From Sipunculus nudus (lineage: Eukaryota; Annelida; Sipuncula; Golfingiida; Sipunculidae): 64,000 nucleotides of DNA. The position numbers were made by a program, and so were the translations under genes. The DNA lies in the NCBI GenBank assembly GCA_026874595.1, contig CM049314.1:1201318-1265317 (forward strand). Direction: 5' to 3'. The stretch's first letter is position 1. Each line of letters opens with the position of its first letter. The notes beneath the pieces are model-generated. The model was not told the DNA's origin. It ran no database searches and worked only from the letters and a program-made list of their open reading frames with translations. Below, in pieces: positions 12,501 to 26,517 of the stretch.

Positions 12501-13497
12501 AACCCAAAGCCTCAATTACATAAACTATAGCTTATTTTTTCCCTCTGAGTCTTCTCCATAAACTGATAATGCCATCTGGTCTCAATGTTGTGTCACTTTG
12601 TCATTGTGTCCGTCTGTTTGTCAGTTGTCCTCAAATTCGCCTGCTTGCTCTTGCGTCTCAAATATAGCATTCTACAGGCCACAGTTTTGAAAGAATCCTT
12701 TTGAAACTATTACATCTTAAGTCTTACACAAATATCTCGAAACCAATTTTTCATTTTCCGGATATGGCCGCTACGGGGCGCTGAACTCGAACCTCTCCCA
12801 ACATATCATGCTTTGGCAATATCTCCAAAACTATAAACCTCAGTTACATAAACTGTAGCTTTTTTCTTCCTTTGAGTCGTCTCCATAATCTGGAGTAGTC
12901 ATCTGGACTCAATCTTGAGTCACTTTGTCAGTGTGTCCGTCTGTTTGTCAGTTGTCCTCAAATTCGCCTTCTTGCTGGTTCTTGTTTGTTTGTCACCACT
13001 CTCCTGGCCACAATTTTGCCACAATAACCTTGAAACTTATAGGGATGATGAAAAAGAAAATTTCTAGGTGCCCTATTGTTTTTGGTTAATATAGGTGAAA
13101 GGTCAAGGTCAAGGTCGTCAAAACTTTTCAAAACGGTTTTTTCTCCATATCTGTGTGACTTTCAGTCGTATCTACTTCAACAATAGCTCATTTTAATCGT
13201 CGTTCCAAGGCCTGTCATCTCGTGTGTAGCTGACTCAAATTTGCCGTAAACATGGTTACCAATTTTGGGGGAAAATTCAAGATATTCGAAAATAAGGGGT
13301 CTTATTTTTCTAACATTGTCAGTTTTAAAGTTAGAGTGATCTAGTTTTTTGCATCAGGTAGCATTTAACTAGTGCTACAAGATTTTATTACAAGTCTTGC
13401 AGTATCTCGTAAAATATCTCGTGAATAGAGATATTTCGAGATTTCATTCATCTTGCGCCAAAGGCCACATTATTGCAGGAATCTTTTTTGAAACTGA
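9565..13497 (+). repeat. Direct duplication of about 3.9 kb, copy A (pairs with 14642-18575)
   Basis: From TAAATTTTTCATTTTCCGG near 9567 to the module B hairpin at about 13430, this block matches 14642-18575 at an offset of 5,077-5,079 bp with only scattered differences. It contains CTCF-like boxes at about 9590, 9921, 10857, 11187, 11518, 12437 and 12763, and module A copies near 10.3, 11.9 and 13.0 kb. No gene was recognised. Confidence 0.85.
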
Positions 13498-14613
13498 CAT
13501 ATCATAAGTCCTACACTAGTATCTCGAAATAAGTTTTTCATTTTTTTGAATATGGCTCCCAGAGGGCGCTGCACGCGACCCTCACACAGATATCATTACA
13601 TTGGCCATATCTCTAAAACCCAAAGCCTCAATTACATAAACTATAGCTTATTTTTTCCCTCTGAGTCTTCTCCATAAACTGATAATGCCATCTGGTCTCA
13701 ATGTTGTGTCACTTTGTCATTGTGTCCGTCTGTTTGTCAGTTGTCCTCAAATTCGCCTGCTTGCTCTTGCGTCTCAAATATAGCATTCTACAGGCCACAG
13801 TTTTGAAAGAATCCTTTTGAAACTATTACATCTTAAGTCTTACACAAATATCTCGAAACCAATTTTTCATTTTCCGGATATGGCCGCTACGGGGCGCTGA
13901 ACTCGAACCTCTCCCACCATATCATGCTTTGGCAATATCTCCAAAACTATAAACCTCAGTTACATAAACTGTAGCTTTTTTCTTCCTTTGAGTCGTCTCC
14001 ATAATCTGGAGTAGTCATCTGGACTCAATCTTGAGTCACTTTGTCAGTGTGTCCGTCTGTTTGTCAGTTGTCCTCAAATTCGCCTTCTTGCTGGTTCTTG
14101 TTTGTTTGTCACCACTCTCCTGGCCACAATTTTGCCACAATAACCTTGAAACTTATAGGGATGATGAAAAAGAAAATTTCTAGGTGCCCTATTGTTTTTG
14201 GTTAATATAGGTGAAAGGTCAAGGTCAAGGTCGTCAAAACTTTTCAAAACGGTTTTTTCTCCATATCTGTGTGACTTTCAGTCGTATCTACTTCAACAAT
14301 AGCTCATTTTAATCGTCGTTCCAAGGCCTGTCATCTCGTGTGTAGCTGACTCAAATTTGCCGTAAACATGGTTACCAATTTTGGGGGAAAATTCAGGATA
14401 TTCGAAAATAAGGGGTCTTATTTTTCTAACATTGTCAGTTTTAAAGTTAGAGTGATCTAGTTTTTTGCATCAGGTAGCATTTAACTAGTGCTACAAGATT
14501 TTATTACAAGTCTTGCAGTATCTCGTAAAATATCTCGTGAATAGAGATATTTCGAGATTTCATTCATCTTGCGCCAAAGGCCACATTATTGCAGGAATCT
14601 TTTTTGAAACTGA
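12382..14613 (+). repeat. 1,116-bp tandem duplication (two units)
   Basis: Unit 1 (about 12382-13497) and unit 2 (about 13498-14613) are almost identical. For example TATGGCTCCCAGAGGGCGCT starts at 12435 and again at 13551. A third copy of the same unit lies at about 17.46-18.57 kb as part of the 5.08-kb-offset duplication. Breakpoints fall in the shared CACTAGTATCTCGAAATAA sequence, so unequal exchange between homologous modules is a simple explanation. Confidence 0.85.
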
Positions 14614-14641
14614 CATATCATAAGTCCTACACTAGTATCTC

Positions 14642-17600
14642 GAAATAAATTTTTCATTTTCCGGATATGGCCACAAGTGGGCGCTGCACACGACCCTCAC
14701 ACACATACCAATGTATTGGCCATATCTCTTAACCCAAAGCCTCAGTTACATAAACTAAAGCTTATTTTCCTCCTTTGAGTCTTCTGCATAACCTGATTAA
14801 GGCATCTGGTTTCAATCTTCTGTCACTTTGTCAGTGTGTCCATCTGTTTGTACGTTATCCTCAAAGTCGCCTGCTTGCTGGTTCTTACGCCTTACATATA
14901 GCATTCTACAGGCCACAGCTTTGACGGAATCCTTTTGAAACTGGGACATCTTATGTCATACACTAATAATACAAAACGCATTTGTCGTCTTCGGAATATG
15001 TCCGCTAGAGGGCGCTACAGTCGAACCTCCCAAGTATATCATTTATTCGCCATACCTCCAAAACTATAAATCTAAATTACATAAATTATAACTCATTTTC
15101 TTCATAACTCACACTCTCCATAACTAGGTAAAGTCATCTGGTGTCAATCTTGTCTCACAAAGCCAGTATGTCTGTCTGTTCGTCTTTTGTTGTCAGCTTT
15201 GTCTGCTTCCCTGTTCTTTTGTCTCATAGGTCATTCTACAGGCCACATATTCTCAGCAATGTCCCTGAGAGTCATTCCATTAATAGAAAACCGACAATAT
15301 GTTCTGTCTGTCCGTCTGTGTTTCACTTCTGATTTCCGGCAAGCGTTCAACCTATGGTCGTCTAGTTTGTTTGTCACCACTCTCCTGGCCACAATTTTGC
15401 CACAATAACCTTGAAAGTTACAGGGATCTTCGAAAACATAATTTCTAGGTGCCCTATTGTTTTTGGTTAAAATTGGTCAAAGGTCAAGATCAAGGTCGTC
15501 AAAATTTCTCAAAACGTTTTTTTTCTTCATATCTTTGTGACTGTTAATCGTATCTACTTCAATAATAGCTCATTTTAATCGTCATTCCAAGGCCTGTCAT
15601 CTGGTGTGTAGCTGAATTAAATTTGCCGTAACCATGGTTACAAATTTTTGGGGAAAAGTCATGATATTCGAAAATAAGGGATCTTATTTTTCTAACTTTG
15701 TCAGTTTTAAAGCTAGAGTGATCTAGTTTTTTGCATCAGGTAGCATTCAACTAGTACTATAAGATTTTATTACAAGTCCTGCAGTATCTCGTAAAATATC
15801 TCGTGAATAGAGATATTTCGAGATTTCATTCATCTTGCGCCAAAGGCCACATTATTGCAGGAATCTTTTTGAAACTGACATATCATAAGTCCAACACTAG
15901 TATCTCGAAAATTGTTTTTTCATTTTTTGAATATGGCTCCTAGGGGGCGCTGCACACGACCCTCACACAGATATCATTACATTGGCCATATCTCTAAAAC
16001 CCAAAGCCTCAATTACATAAACTATAGCTTATTTTTTCCCTCTAAATCTTCTCCATAAACTGATAATGTCATCTGGTCTCAATGTTGTGTCACTTTGTCA
16101 TTGTGTCCGTCTGTTTGTTAGTTGTCCTCAAATTCGCCTGCTTGCTCTTGCGTCTCACATATAGCATTCTACAGGGCCCCAATTTTTAAAGAAGCATTTG
16201 AAAACTGATGCATATTATGTTTTACAGAAATATCTCAAAACATTTTTTCTATTTTCCGGATATGGCCGCTAGGGGGCGCTGCACCTGACCCTCACACACA
16301 TATCATTATATTGACCATATCTCTAAAACCCAAAGGCACAATTACAGAAACTATGGCTTATTTTATTTCCCTGAGTCTTCTCCATGACCTAGTAATGTCA
16401 TCTGGTCTCAATCTTGTGTCACTTTGTCAGTGTGTCTGTTTGTCAGTTGTCCTCAAATCCGCCTACTTGCTGGTTCTTGCGTCTCATATATAGCATTCTA
16501 CAGGCCACAGTTTTTTTTTTCAGGAATCCTTTTAAAACTGGTACATCTTATGTGTTACACTAATATCTCAAAATAGATTTTTCATTTTCCGGATATAGCC
16601 ACTAGGGGGCGCTGCACTTTCACCTCCCCAACATATCATGTTTTGGCTATCTCTCCAAAATTATAAACCTTACCTACATAAACTATCGCTAATTTTGCTC
16701 TTCTTCACCTTCGGCGCTTTTGTCTGTAATCTGTTATCACAGATGTGTCAGTATGTCTATCTGTTCGTCTTTTGTTGTCAGCTTTGTCTGCTTCCTCGTT
16801 GCTTTGTCTGATATGTCATTTTACAGGCCACAACTTCTCAGCAAACGCTGAGGGTCATTCAAATAATAGAAAACCCACAATATGTTCTGTCTGTCCGTCT
16901 GTCTGTCATTTCAACTTCCGGCAAGCGCTCGACCTCTGGTCGTCTAGTTTGTTTGTCACCACTCTCCTGGCCACAATTTTGCCACAATAACCTTGAAACT
17001 TACAGGGATCTTCGAAAACATAATTTCTAGGTGCCCTATTGTTTTTGGTTAAAATAGATCAAAGGTCAAGGTCAAGGTCGTCAAAACTTCTCAAAACGTT
17101 TTTTTCTTCATATTTTTGTGACTATTAGTCGTATCTACTTCAACAATAGCTCATTTTAATCGTCATTCCAAGGCCTGTCATCTGGTGTATAGCTGACTCA
17201 AATTTGCCGTAACCGTGGTTACAAATTTTTGGGGAAAAGTCATGATATTCCAAAATAAGGGATATTATTTTTCTAACTTTGTCAGTTTTAAAGCTAGAGG
17301 GATCTAGTTTTTTGCATCAGGTAGCATTCAACTAATACTACAAGATTTTATTACAAGTCTTGCAGTATCTCGTAAAATATCTCGTGAATAGAGATATTTC
17401 GAGATTTCATTCATCTTGCGCCAAAGGCCACATTATTGCAGGAATCTTTTTTGAAACTGACATATCATAAGTCCTACACTAGTATCTCGAAATAAGTTTT
17501 TTCATTTTTTTTAATATGGCTCCCAGAGGGCGCTGCACGCGACCCTCACACAGATATCATTACATTGGCCATATCTCTAAAACCCAAAGCCTCAATTACA

Positions 17601-18575
17601 TAAACTATAGCTTATTTTTTCCCTCTGAGTCTTCTCCATAAACTGATAATGCCATCTGGTCTCAATGTTGTGTCACTTTGTCATTGTGTCCGTCTGTTTG
17701 TCAGTTGTCCTCAAATTCGCCTGCTTGCTCTTGCGTCTCAAATATAGCATTCTACAGGCCACAGTTTTGAAAGAATCCTTTTGAAACTATTACATCTTAA
17801 GTCTTACACAAATATCTCGAAACCAATTTTTCATTTTCCGGATATGGCCGCTACGGGGCGCTGAACTCGAACCTCTCCCAACATATCATGCTTTGGCAAT
17901 ATCTCCAAAACCAAAACCTCAGTTACATAAACTGTAGCTTTTTTCTTCCTTTGAGTCGTCTCCATAATCTGGAGTAGTCATCTGGACTCAATCTTGAGTC
18001 ACTTTGTCAGTGTGTCCGTCTGTTTGTCAGTTGTCCTCAAATTCGCCTTCTTGCTGGTTCTTGTTTGTTTGTCACCACTCTCCTGGCCACAATTTTGCCA
18101 CAATAACCTTGAAACTTACAGGGATGATGAAAAAGAAAATTTCTAGGTGCCCTATTGTTTTTGGTTAATATAGGTGAAAGGTCAAGGTCAAGGTCGTCAA
18201 AACTTTTCAAAACGGTTTTTTCTCCATATCTGTGTGACTTTCAGTCGTATCTACTTCAACAATAGCTCATTTTAATCGTCGTTCCAAGGCCTGTCATCTC
18301 GTGTGTAGCTGACTCAAATTTGCCGTAAACATGGTTACCAATTTTGGGGGAAAATTCAGGATATTCGAAAATAAGGGGTCTTATTTTTCTAACATTGTCA
18401 GTTTTAAAGTTAGAGTGATCTATTTTTTTGCATCAGGTAGCATTTAACTAGTGCTACAAGATTTTATTACAAGTCTTGCAGTATCTCGTAAAATATCTCG
18501 TGAATAGAGATATTTCGAGATTTCATTCATCTTGCGCCAAAGGCCACATTATTGCAGGAATCTTTTTGAAACTGA
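14642..18575 (+). repeat. Direct duplication of about 3.9 kb, copy B
   Basis: This is the partner of 9565-13497. It contains the same modules, including one of the best CTCF-like boxes at 16597-16616. Its right end joins directly to copy 2 of the 18.57-kb-offset duplication inside module B, at GAAACTGACATATCCTAAG. Confidence 0.85.
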
Positions 18576-21500
18576 CATATCCTAAGTCCTACACTAGTAT
18601 CTCGATAAACCTTTTTTCATTTTTTGAATATGGCTGCTGGGGGGCGCTGCAAACGACCTTCACACACATATCATTACATTGGCCATATCTCTAAAACCCA
18701 AAGCCTCATTTACATAAACTATAGCTTATTTTTTTTCCCTGAGTCTTCTCCATAAACTGATAATGTCATCTGGTCTCAATCTTGTGTCACTTTGTCAGTG
18801 TGTCTGTCTGTTTGTCAGTTGTCCTCAAATTTGCCTGCTTGCTGGTTCTTGCGTCTCTCATATAGCATTCTACAGGCCACAGTTTTTAAAGAAGCATTTG
18901 AAAACTGATGCATATTATGTTTTACAGAAATATCTCAAAACATTTTTTTCTGTTTTCCGGATATGGCAGCTAGGTGGCGTTGCACATGTCCCTCACACAC
19001 ATATCATTATATTGACCATATTTCTAAAACCTAAAGGCACAATTACAGAAACTATGGCTTATTTTATTTCCCTGAGTCTTCTCCATGACCTAGTAATGTC
19101 ATCTGGTCTCAATCTTGTGTCACTTTGTCAGTGTGTCTGTTTGTCAGTTGTCCTAAAATCCGCCTACTTGCTGGTTCTTGCGTCTCATATATAGCATTCT
19201 ACAGGCCACAGTTTTTTTTCAGGAATCCTTTTAAAACTGGTACATCTTATGTGTTACACTAATATCTCACTAAAATATTTTTCATTTTTCCGGATATAGC
19301 CACTAGGGGGCGCTGCACTTTCACATCCCCAACATATCATGTTTTGGCTATCTCTCCAAAATTATAAACCTTACCTACATAAACTATCGCTAATTTTGCT
19401 CTTCTTCACCTTCGGCGCTTTTGTCTGTAATCTGTTATCACAGATGTGTCAGTATGCCTGTCTGTTCGTCTTTTGTTGTCAGCTTTGTCTGCTTCCTCGT
19501 TGCTTTGTCTGATATGTCATTTTACAGGCCACAACTTCTCAGCAAACGCTGAGGGTCATTCAAATAATAGAAAACCCACAATATGTTCTGTCTGTCCGTC
19601 TGTCTGTCATTTCAACTTCCGGCAAGCGCTCGACCTCTGGTCGTCTAGTTTGTTGCTTGCCGGAATCAAAGATTTCGGCAAGCATATTGGTCAGTTGCGT
19701 ATGTCTGTTTGTCTGTCTGTTTGTTTGTTTGTCATCACTCTCCTGGCCACAACTTTGCCACAATAACCTTGAAACTTACAGAGATGATGAAAAAGAAAAT
19801 TTCTAGGTGCCCTATTGTTTTTGGCCAAAATAGGTCATAGGTCAAGGTCAAGGTCGTCAAAACTTCTCAAAACGGCTTTTTCTTCATATCTGTGTGACTA
19901 TTAGTCGTATCTACTTCAACAAAAGCTCATTTTAATCGTCATTCCAAGGCCTGTCATCTGGTTTGTAGCTGACTCAAATTTGCCGTAACCGTGGTTACGA
20001 ATTTTGGGGAAAAGTCATGATATTTGAAAATAAGGGCTCTTATTTTTCTAACTTTGTCAGTTTTAAAGCTAGAGTGATCTAGTTTTTTGCATCAGGTAGC
20101 ATTCAACTAGTACTACAAGATTTTATAACAAGTCTTGCAGTATCTTGTAAAATATCTCGTGAATAGAGATATTTCGAGATTTCATTCATCTTGCGCCAAA
20201 GGCCACATTATTGCAGGAATCTTTTTGAAACTGACATATCATAAGTCCTGAACTAGTATCTCGAAATCGTTTTTTCATTTTTTGAATATGGCTGCTAGGG
20301 GGCGCTGCACACGACCCTCACACACATATCATTACATTGGCCATATCTCTAAAACCCAAAGCCTCAATTACATAAACTATAGCTTATTTTTTCCCTCTGA
20401 GTCTTCTTCATAAACTGATAATGTCATCTGGTCTCAATATTGTGTCACTCTGTCAGTGTGTCCGTCTGTTTGTCAGTTGTCCTCAAATTAGCCTGCTTGC
20501 TCTTGCGTCTCACATATAGCATTCTACAGGCCACAGTTTTGAAAGAATCCTTTTGAAACTAATGCATCTTAAGTCTTACACTTATATCTCGAAACATATT
20601 TTCCATTTTCCGGATATGTCCGCTAGGGGGCGCTGAACTCGAACCTCTCCCAACATATCATGCTTTGGTAATATCTCCAAAACTATAAACCTCAGTTACA
20701 TAAACTGTAGCTTTTTTCTTCCTTTGAGTCTTCTCCATAACCTGGAGTAGTCATCTGGACTCAATCTTGAGTCACTTTGTCAGTGTGTCCGTCTGATTGT
20801 CAGATGTCCTCAAATTCGCCTGCTTGCTGGTTCTTGCGTCTCACATATAGCATTCTATAGGCCACAGTTTTGACGTAATCCTTTTGAAACTATTACACCT
20901 TATGTCTTACACTAATATCTAGAAAAAAATTTTTCATTTTCCTGATATGGCCACTAGTGGGCACTGCACATGACCCTCACACACACACCATTGGATTGGC
21001 AATATCTCTACACCCAAAGCCTCAGTTACATAAACTATAGCTTATTTTCTTCCTTTGAGTCTTCTCCATAACCTGATTAAGGCATCTTGTTTCAATCTAC
21101 TGTCACTTTGTCAGTGTGTCCATCTGTTTATACGTTATCCTCAAAGTCGTCTGCTTGCTGGTTCTAACGCCTTACATATAGCATTCTACAGGCCACAGCT
21201 TTGACGGAATCCTTTTGAAACTGGGATATCTCATGTCATACACTAATAATACGAAACGCATTTGTCGTCTTCGGAATATGTCCGCTAGAGGGCGCTACAG
21301 TCGAACCTCCCAAGTATATTATTAATTCGCCATGCCTCCAAATCTATAAATCTAAATTACATAAATTATAACTCATTTTCTTCCTTTGATTCTTCTCCAT
21401 AACTAGGTTAAGTCATCTGGTGTCAATCTTGTCTCACAAAGTCAGTATGTCTGTCTGTTCGTCTTTTGTTGTCAGCTTTGTCTGCTTGCCTGTTCTATTG

Positions 21501-22666
21501 TCTCATATGTCATTCTACGGGCCACATATTCTCAGCAATGTCCCTGAGAGTCATTCCATTAATAGAAAACCGACAATATGTTCTGTCTGTCCGTCTGTGT
21601 TTCACTTCCGATTTCCGGCAAGCGTTCGACCTATGGTCGTCTAGTTTGTTTGTTTGTTTGTCACCACTCTCCTGGCCACAATTTTGCCACAATAACCTTG
21701 AAACTTACAGGGATGTTCGAAAACATAATTTCTAGGTGCCCTATTGTTTTTGGTCAACATTTCTCCAAGGTCAAGGGTCAAGGTCACGACAGGTATGGTT
21801 AACGGTTTTAGCACTATAACTTCGCCATAAATAGGCCTATCCACTTGTGCAATAGCTCATTTTTTTCGTCATCACCTGGCCTTTCTTTTGACATGTAGCT
21901 TACTTAAATTTGCCGTTACCATGGTTACATTTTTTGGGGAGAAATCATGGAATTTCATGATATTTTTCAAATTTGCAGCAATCGCCATGATTCTGAGATA
22001 TTTTATGTAACATAGGAATATCTCGAAATTGTTTTTTCAGATTTTGGAAATGGCCGCCTGGGGGCGTTGCAGATGAAAAAACATGAAAATTTGTTTTGGT
22101 GCTATACCTCCACAACTATTAAACATTGGGCCATTTCCATCACAGCACCTTAAACTAGAGTCCATGGGCTTATTTTTGCGCATAGGTGAAAAAGTGCGCT
22201 ATTGCCAGATTTCTCTATTTTTGGGGTAAAACTTTTGAATTTTAAAAATATGCAGTTTTGAGCTTCTAACTCTGTCAGTTTTTATGCTAAGGAGGTCAAT
22301 TCTTTTGCAACTTGAAGCCCTTGGTGAGTTCTTGGTGATCCAATAAAAAATCTCGCCAAATCTCGCACCGTTTCTCGCCGAATGAGATTTTCGCGGTTTC
22401 AATGAAAGGTGCCCTAGGGGCCACAGAATTGCAGGAATCGTTTTGAAACTGATACCTGTTATGTCACACATTAAATTCTCGAAGGCAGTTTTTCACCTTT
22501 GGGAAAATGACCGCTAGGGGGCGCTCCACTGCAACCCCATACCTAGTATAATTGTTTAGCCATATCTCCAAAACTAAACATTTAAGATACATAAGCTGTA
22601 CACCATATGAATGGGCATTCCATGGCCTTTCTGCCCATGGCCTCTTTTGTTTAATTATGCACGGTC

Positions 22667-24378
22667 TCCACACGTTTTAGCAACTTTGTAAAAAATGGAA
22701 ACCCGCATGCACGTATACATATGCCATCACGCATGCATGCACGCGTTTTAGTATGAAAGACAGACACGCTTTCCCATGACTGCAAAAATTATAGCCTTCG
22801 CCGTATAAAATATGTAACTACAGACACTCTTTGCATGACATGCAAATAAAGCACACACTGTGTCCCTTTCATAAGTAACATGCATTCAGTCCGGACCTGC
22901 TTTTTTCAGTCCGCGCCTGTGAATTAGGCCCACACGGTTGCTATGGTGGTTGTCACGGAAGCTTTCGGGCTCTGTAACCTGCACGCGGGCCCGTTTGACA
23001 TTTCTGTTAAGAGGAGGAGAAACGCAGGGATTGGACAACGCTTGATTTGTCGCATCCATATATGAGTCCATATGGACATTTTATATGCCAGTTTCAGAAA
23101 GTCATAAGACACAGCCTATATGTTCCTGTACCCCCTCTTTTGTTAAACATTGGTAAACAGAGTAAAAAATGTTACATTTACCCTACATATGCGCGTCACT
23201 CTTCACAGCAGCTCCTAATGAGTTTAAACAAAATGTAACAATCTTGGTCCTGTCGAAGCGCGTGTCCCAGTCAATGTATTGATGTGGTCATGTGCATGCG
23301 AAGATATGTTTTCTCCTTTGATTACTTATATACATGTACTTGGCATATATCTCTGGTGAAAAGGTTAGTAACTGTTTAATGACGAGGATACGAATTTAAT
23401 TGTATAGTTCTTTTTATATTGTACCCATGTTGAAAATGAACCAATGGACATTCACTTGCATTCAAAGATGCAAGATCGCTGTTATGGATGTTAGTTACAG
23501 ATTTGTTGTACTGACAAAGCGCGAACTCGACTCAAATTTTGGTGATCGACATATATATTCTCATTATTCAAATGAAAAAGAATACCGAAAAACATCAAGA
23601 ATCTACCGAAATACAATGAAAGGTAGGCCTACATTCTTGAATAATTAAGCTGTTCATTAAAGTAAAAGGGAAGATGCATCTTTTGGTAATTATTAAAACA
23701 AATAAAAAAAATTCACTTGGAATCACACATGCATGAGATAGTACATGGGACTTGTATATTCTATGGTTAATGTGTGACTTAATGACCACCATGAATAAGT
23801 AATAATAAGAATACGATCATTACACTGTTTATTTCAACAATACACAAGATAAATAATATTCATTGACAATATATAATAATATACGAAGTGTTAACTTTCA
23901 ATAGTTATAGTTAAAGTAAAATTAATACTTACTTTATTACAGATTAAAGGATATTATTTTCATGTAAATAATATCTGGATGTATCGCATGCAGTGTCTTT
24001 TTTTTTACTAAAAACAAATACAACATTTATCTCACAAATTCACCATAAGATTGTATTGACAGTTCTCATTGTCATATATACAATATACTTAAATTATTAC
24101 ATACGGAACATGAAAGTTAAAAGGAAGATTTAAAAAAAGTATTGCCATAGGCCTATGAAACTTGAACTTGGAGAGCGGCACATTTTATTTTACCCTCCAA
24201 GAGAAGCCAGGAAAGGATTACTGGCAGAACAGTGGGATTTGGGCCGCTCATACAGGTCTTACCCACCAGTATATAGTATATGTCTTATACATGTACATAA
24301 ATGACCTGTGTGGCGGTTTTGACCCCACCATACTTGGGTTTTGTTACTTAAATGATATTATTTTGTCATTTCATATAT

Positions 24379-24434
<56 letters not shown>

Positions 24435-24742
24435 ACTGGTCAAACCACATCTTTTAACAAAATAAAAAAGATTTAGGACTCTCATAGATAATATCCGTAT
24501 CATACATGCATTTCATTTTTTTTCTTCTTGTGTATAAACAGGGTGGTTCCTATTTAAAATATCAATATACATACAGACAATCTTTAAAAATGATTTCAAT
24601 TTATGTTACACGCCTGTTTTATTCAATAATTCACTCAGTATATTCAATTTAAGTTAACATACTTGATATATATAATTAACCATTTTGTGATGTTCACACG
24701 TTATCTGTGATTTAATTGCCCATATTTACAGGAATTCTGTAA
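22667..24742. other. Non-repetitive block, second copy
   Basis: This is a near-identical copy of 4100-6180, with no recognised gene. The small frame at 24155-24304 corresponds to 5588-5737, with an AAG-to-AGG change. Confidence 0.6.
24373..24432. repeat. (AT)n microsatellite, copy 2
   Basis: An AT tract of about 60 bp with one AAA interruption, slightly shorter than its partner at 5806-5871. Confidence 0.95.
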
Positions 24743-26517
24743 AATAAATGTCCCTCGGTGCCATGGTTTTGGCCATGATCTGTGAAAGGTCAAGGTCACA
24801 AAAACCCCAAAAATAGTTTTTTTTCCCTCATATCATTGTTAATTTAAGTCGTATCTACTTCAACCCTAGCTCATTTTCATTGTCATTCCCAGGCCTTTCT
24901 TTTGGTGTGTAGATGCCTCAAATTACGCATTTTGGGGGGAAATTCATGATGGGGTCTTATTTTTCTAACTTTGGGAGTTTTAAAGCTAGAGAGGTCTAGT
25001 TTTTTTTGCATCAGGTAACATACAAGAAGTGTTATTTGATTATATTACAAGTCATCATGTCAAACGAGATATTTCGAGATATCGCTTAGTAAAAGCATGA
25101 GTCCACAAGTAAGCAGGAATCATTTTGAAACTGATATATCTTATATCTTACAGTATTATCCCAAAGCAGTTTTTCATTTTCCGGATATGGCCGCTAGGGG
25201 GCGCTTGAATCGAACCTCCCCAACATATCATGTTTTAGCCATATCTCAGAAATAATAAGCCTCAATTACATAAACTATAGCTTATTTTCTTCGTCTGAGT
25301 ATTCTCCATAACCAGGTAAAGTCCTCTGGTGTCAATCTTGTGTCACTTTGTCAGTATGTCTGTCTGTTTGTCAGTTAATGTAAGCTGTCTCTGCTTTCAT
25401 GTTTTTATTTGAGATATATGTCGTTCAACAGGCCACAGAATCCGAGAAATCACTCTAAAAGTAACTAAAAAATATAGAAAACCGACAGTTTGATCTTTCT
25501 GTCCGTCTGTCTATTATTTTAAAATTCCGGCAAGCGTTCGACCTATGGTCGTCTAGTTTGTTGCTTGCCGGAATCAAAGATTTCGGCAAGCATATTGGTC
25601 AGTTGCGTATGTCTGTTTGTCTGTTTGTCTGTTTGTCTGTTTGTCTGTTTGTTTGTCATCACTCTCCTGGCCACAATTTTGCCACAATCACCTTGAAACT
25701 TACAGGGATAATGGAAAACAAAATTTCTAGGTGCCCTATTGTTTTTGGTTAATATAGGTCAACGATTAAGGTCAAGGTCATCGAAAAACCTCGAAATTTT
25801 ATTTTCCTCATAACTTAGTCAAAAATGGTCGTATCAACCTCATTCTAAGATCATTTTGTTCGTCTTTCCTTTCCCCATATCATGGTATGATCAAGTTTTG
25901 TTGACTTTGTGTCACCTTGTCAGTATGTCTGTCTGTTCCTCTGTTGTTGTCAATTTTGACAACGGCCTTGATGTTCTGTCTGACATTTAGTACAGTACAG
26001 GCAACAATTTTGCAGCAATCACCTTGAAACTCTCACAGATGATGGAGAATTAAATTTATAGGTGCCCTATTGTTTTTGGTCAAAATAGGACAAAGGTCAA
26101 GGTCAAGGTCATCAAAACTTCTCAAAACGGTTTTTTCTTCATATCTTTGTGACTATTAGTCGTATCTACTTCAACGATAGCTCATTTTATTTGTCATTCT
26201 AAGGCCTGTCATCTGGTGTTAGCTGATTCAAATTTGCCGTAACCATGGTTAAAAATTTTGGGGGAAAATCATGATATTCGAAAATAAGGGGTCTTATTTT
26301 TCTAACTTTGTCAATTTTAAAGCTAGAATGATCTAGTTTTTTGCATCAAGTAGCATTCAACTAGTACTACAAGATTTTATTACAAGTCTTGCAGTATCTC
26401 GTAAAATATCTCGTGAATAGAGATATTTCGAGATTTCATTCATCTTGCGCCAAAGGCCACATTATTGCAGGAATCTTTTTGAAACTGACATATTATAAGT
26501 CCTACACTAGTATCTCG

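Larger units (their letters stand above)
18568..26517 (+). repeat. Large direct duplication, copy 2
   Basis: This is the partner of 1-7955. It carries the same module order, the non-repetitive block (about 22667-24742) and the AT microsatellite. After about 26517 it continues into a CTCF-like module version (CCCCTAGGGGGCGCTGGATG) not found at the matching place in copy 1. Confidence 0.9.
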
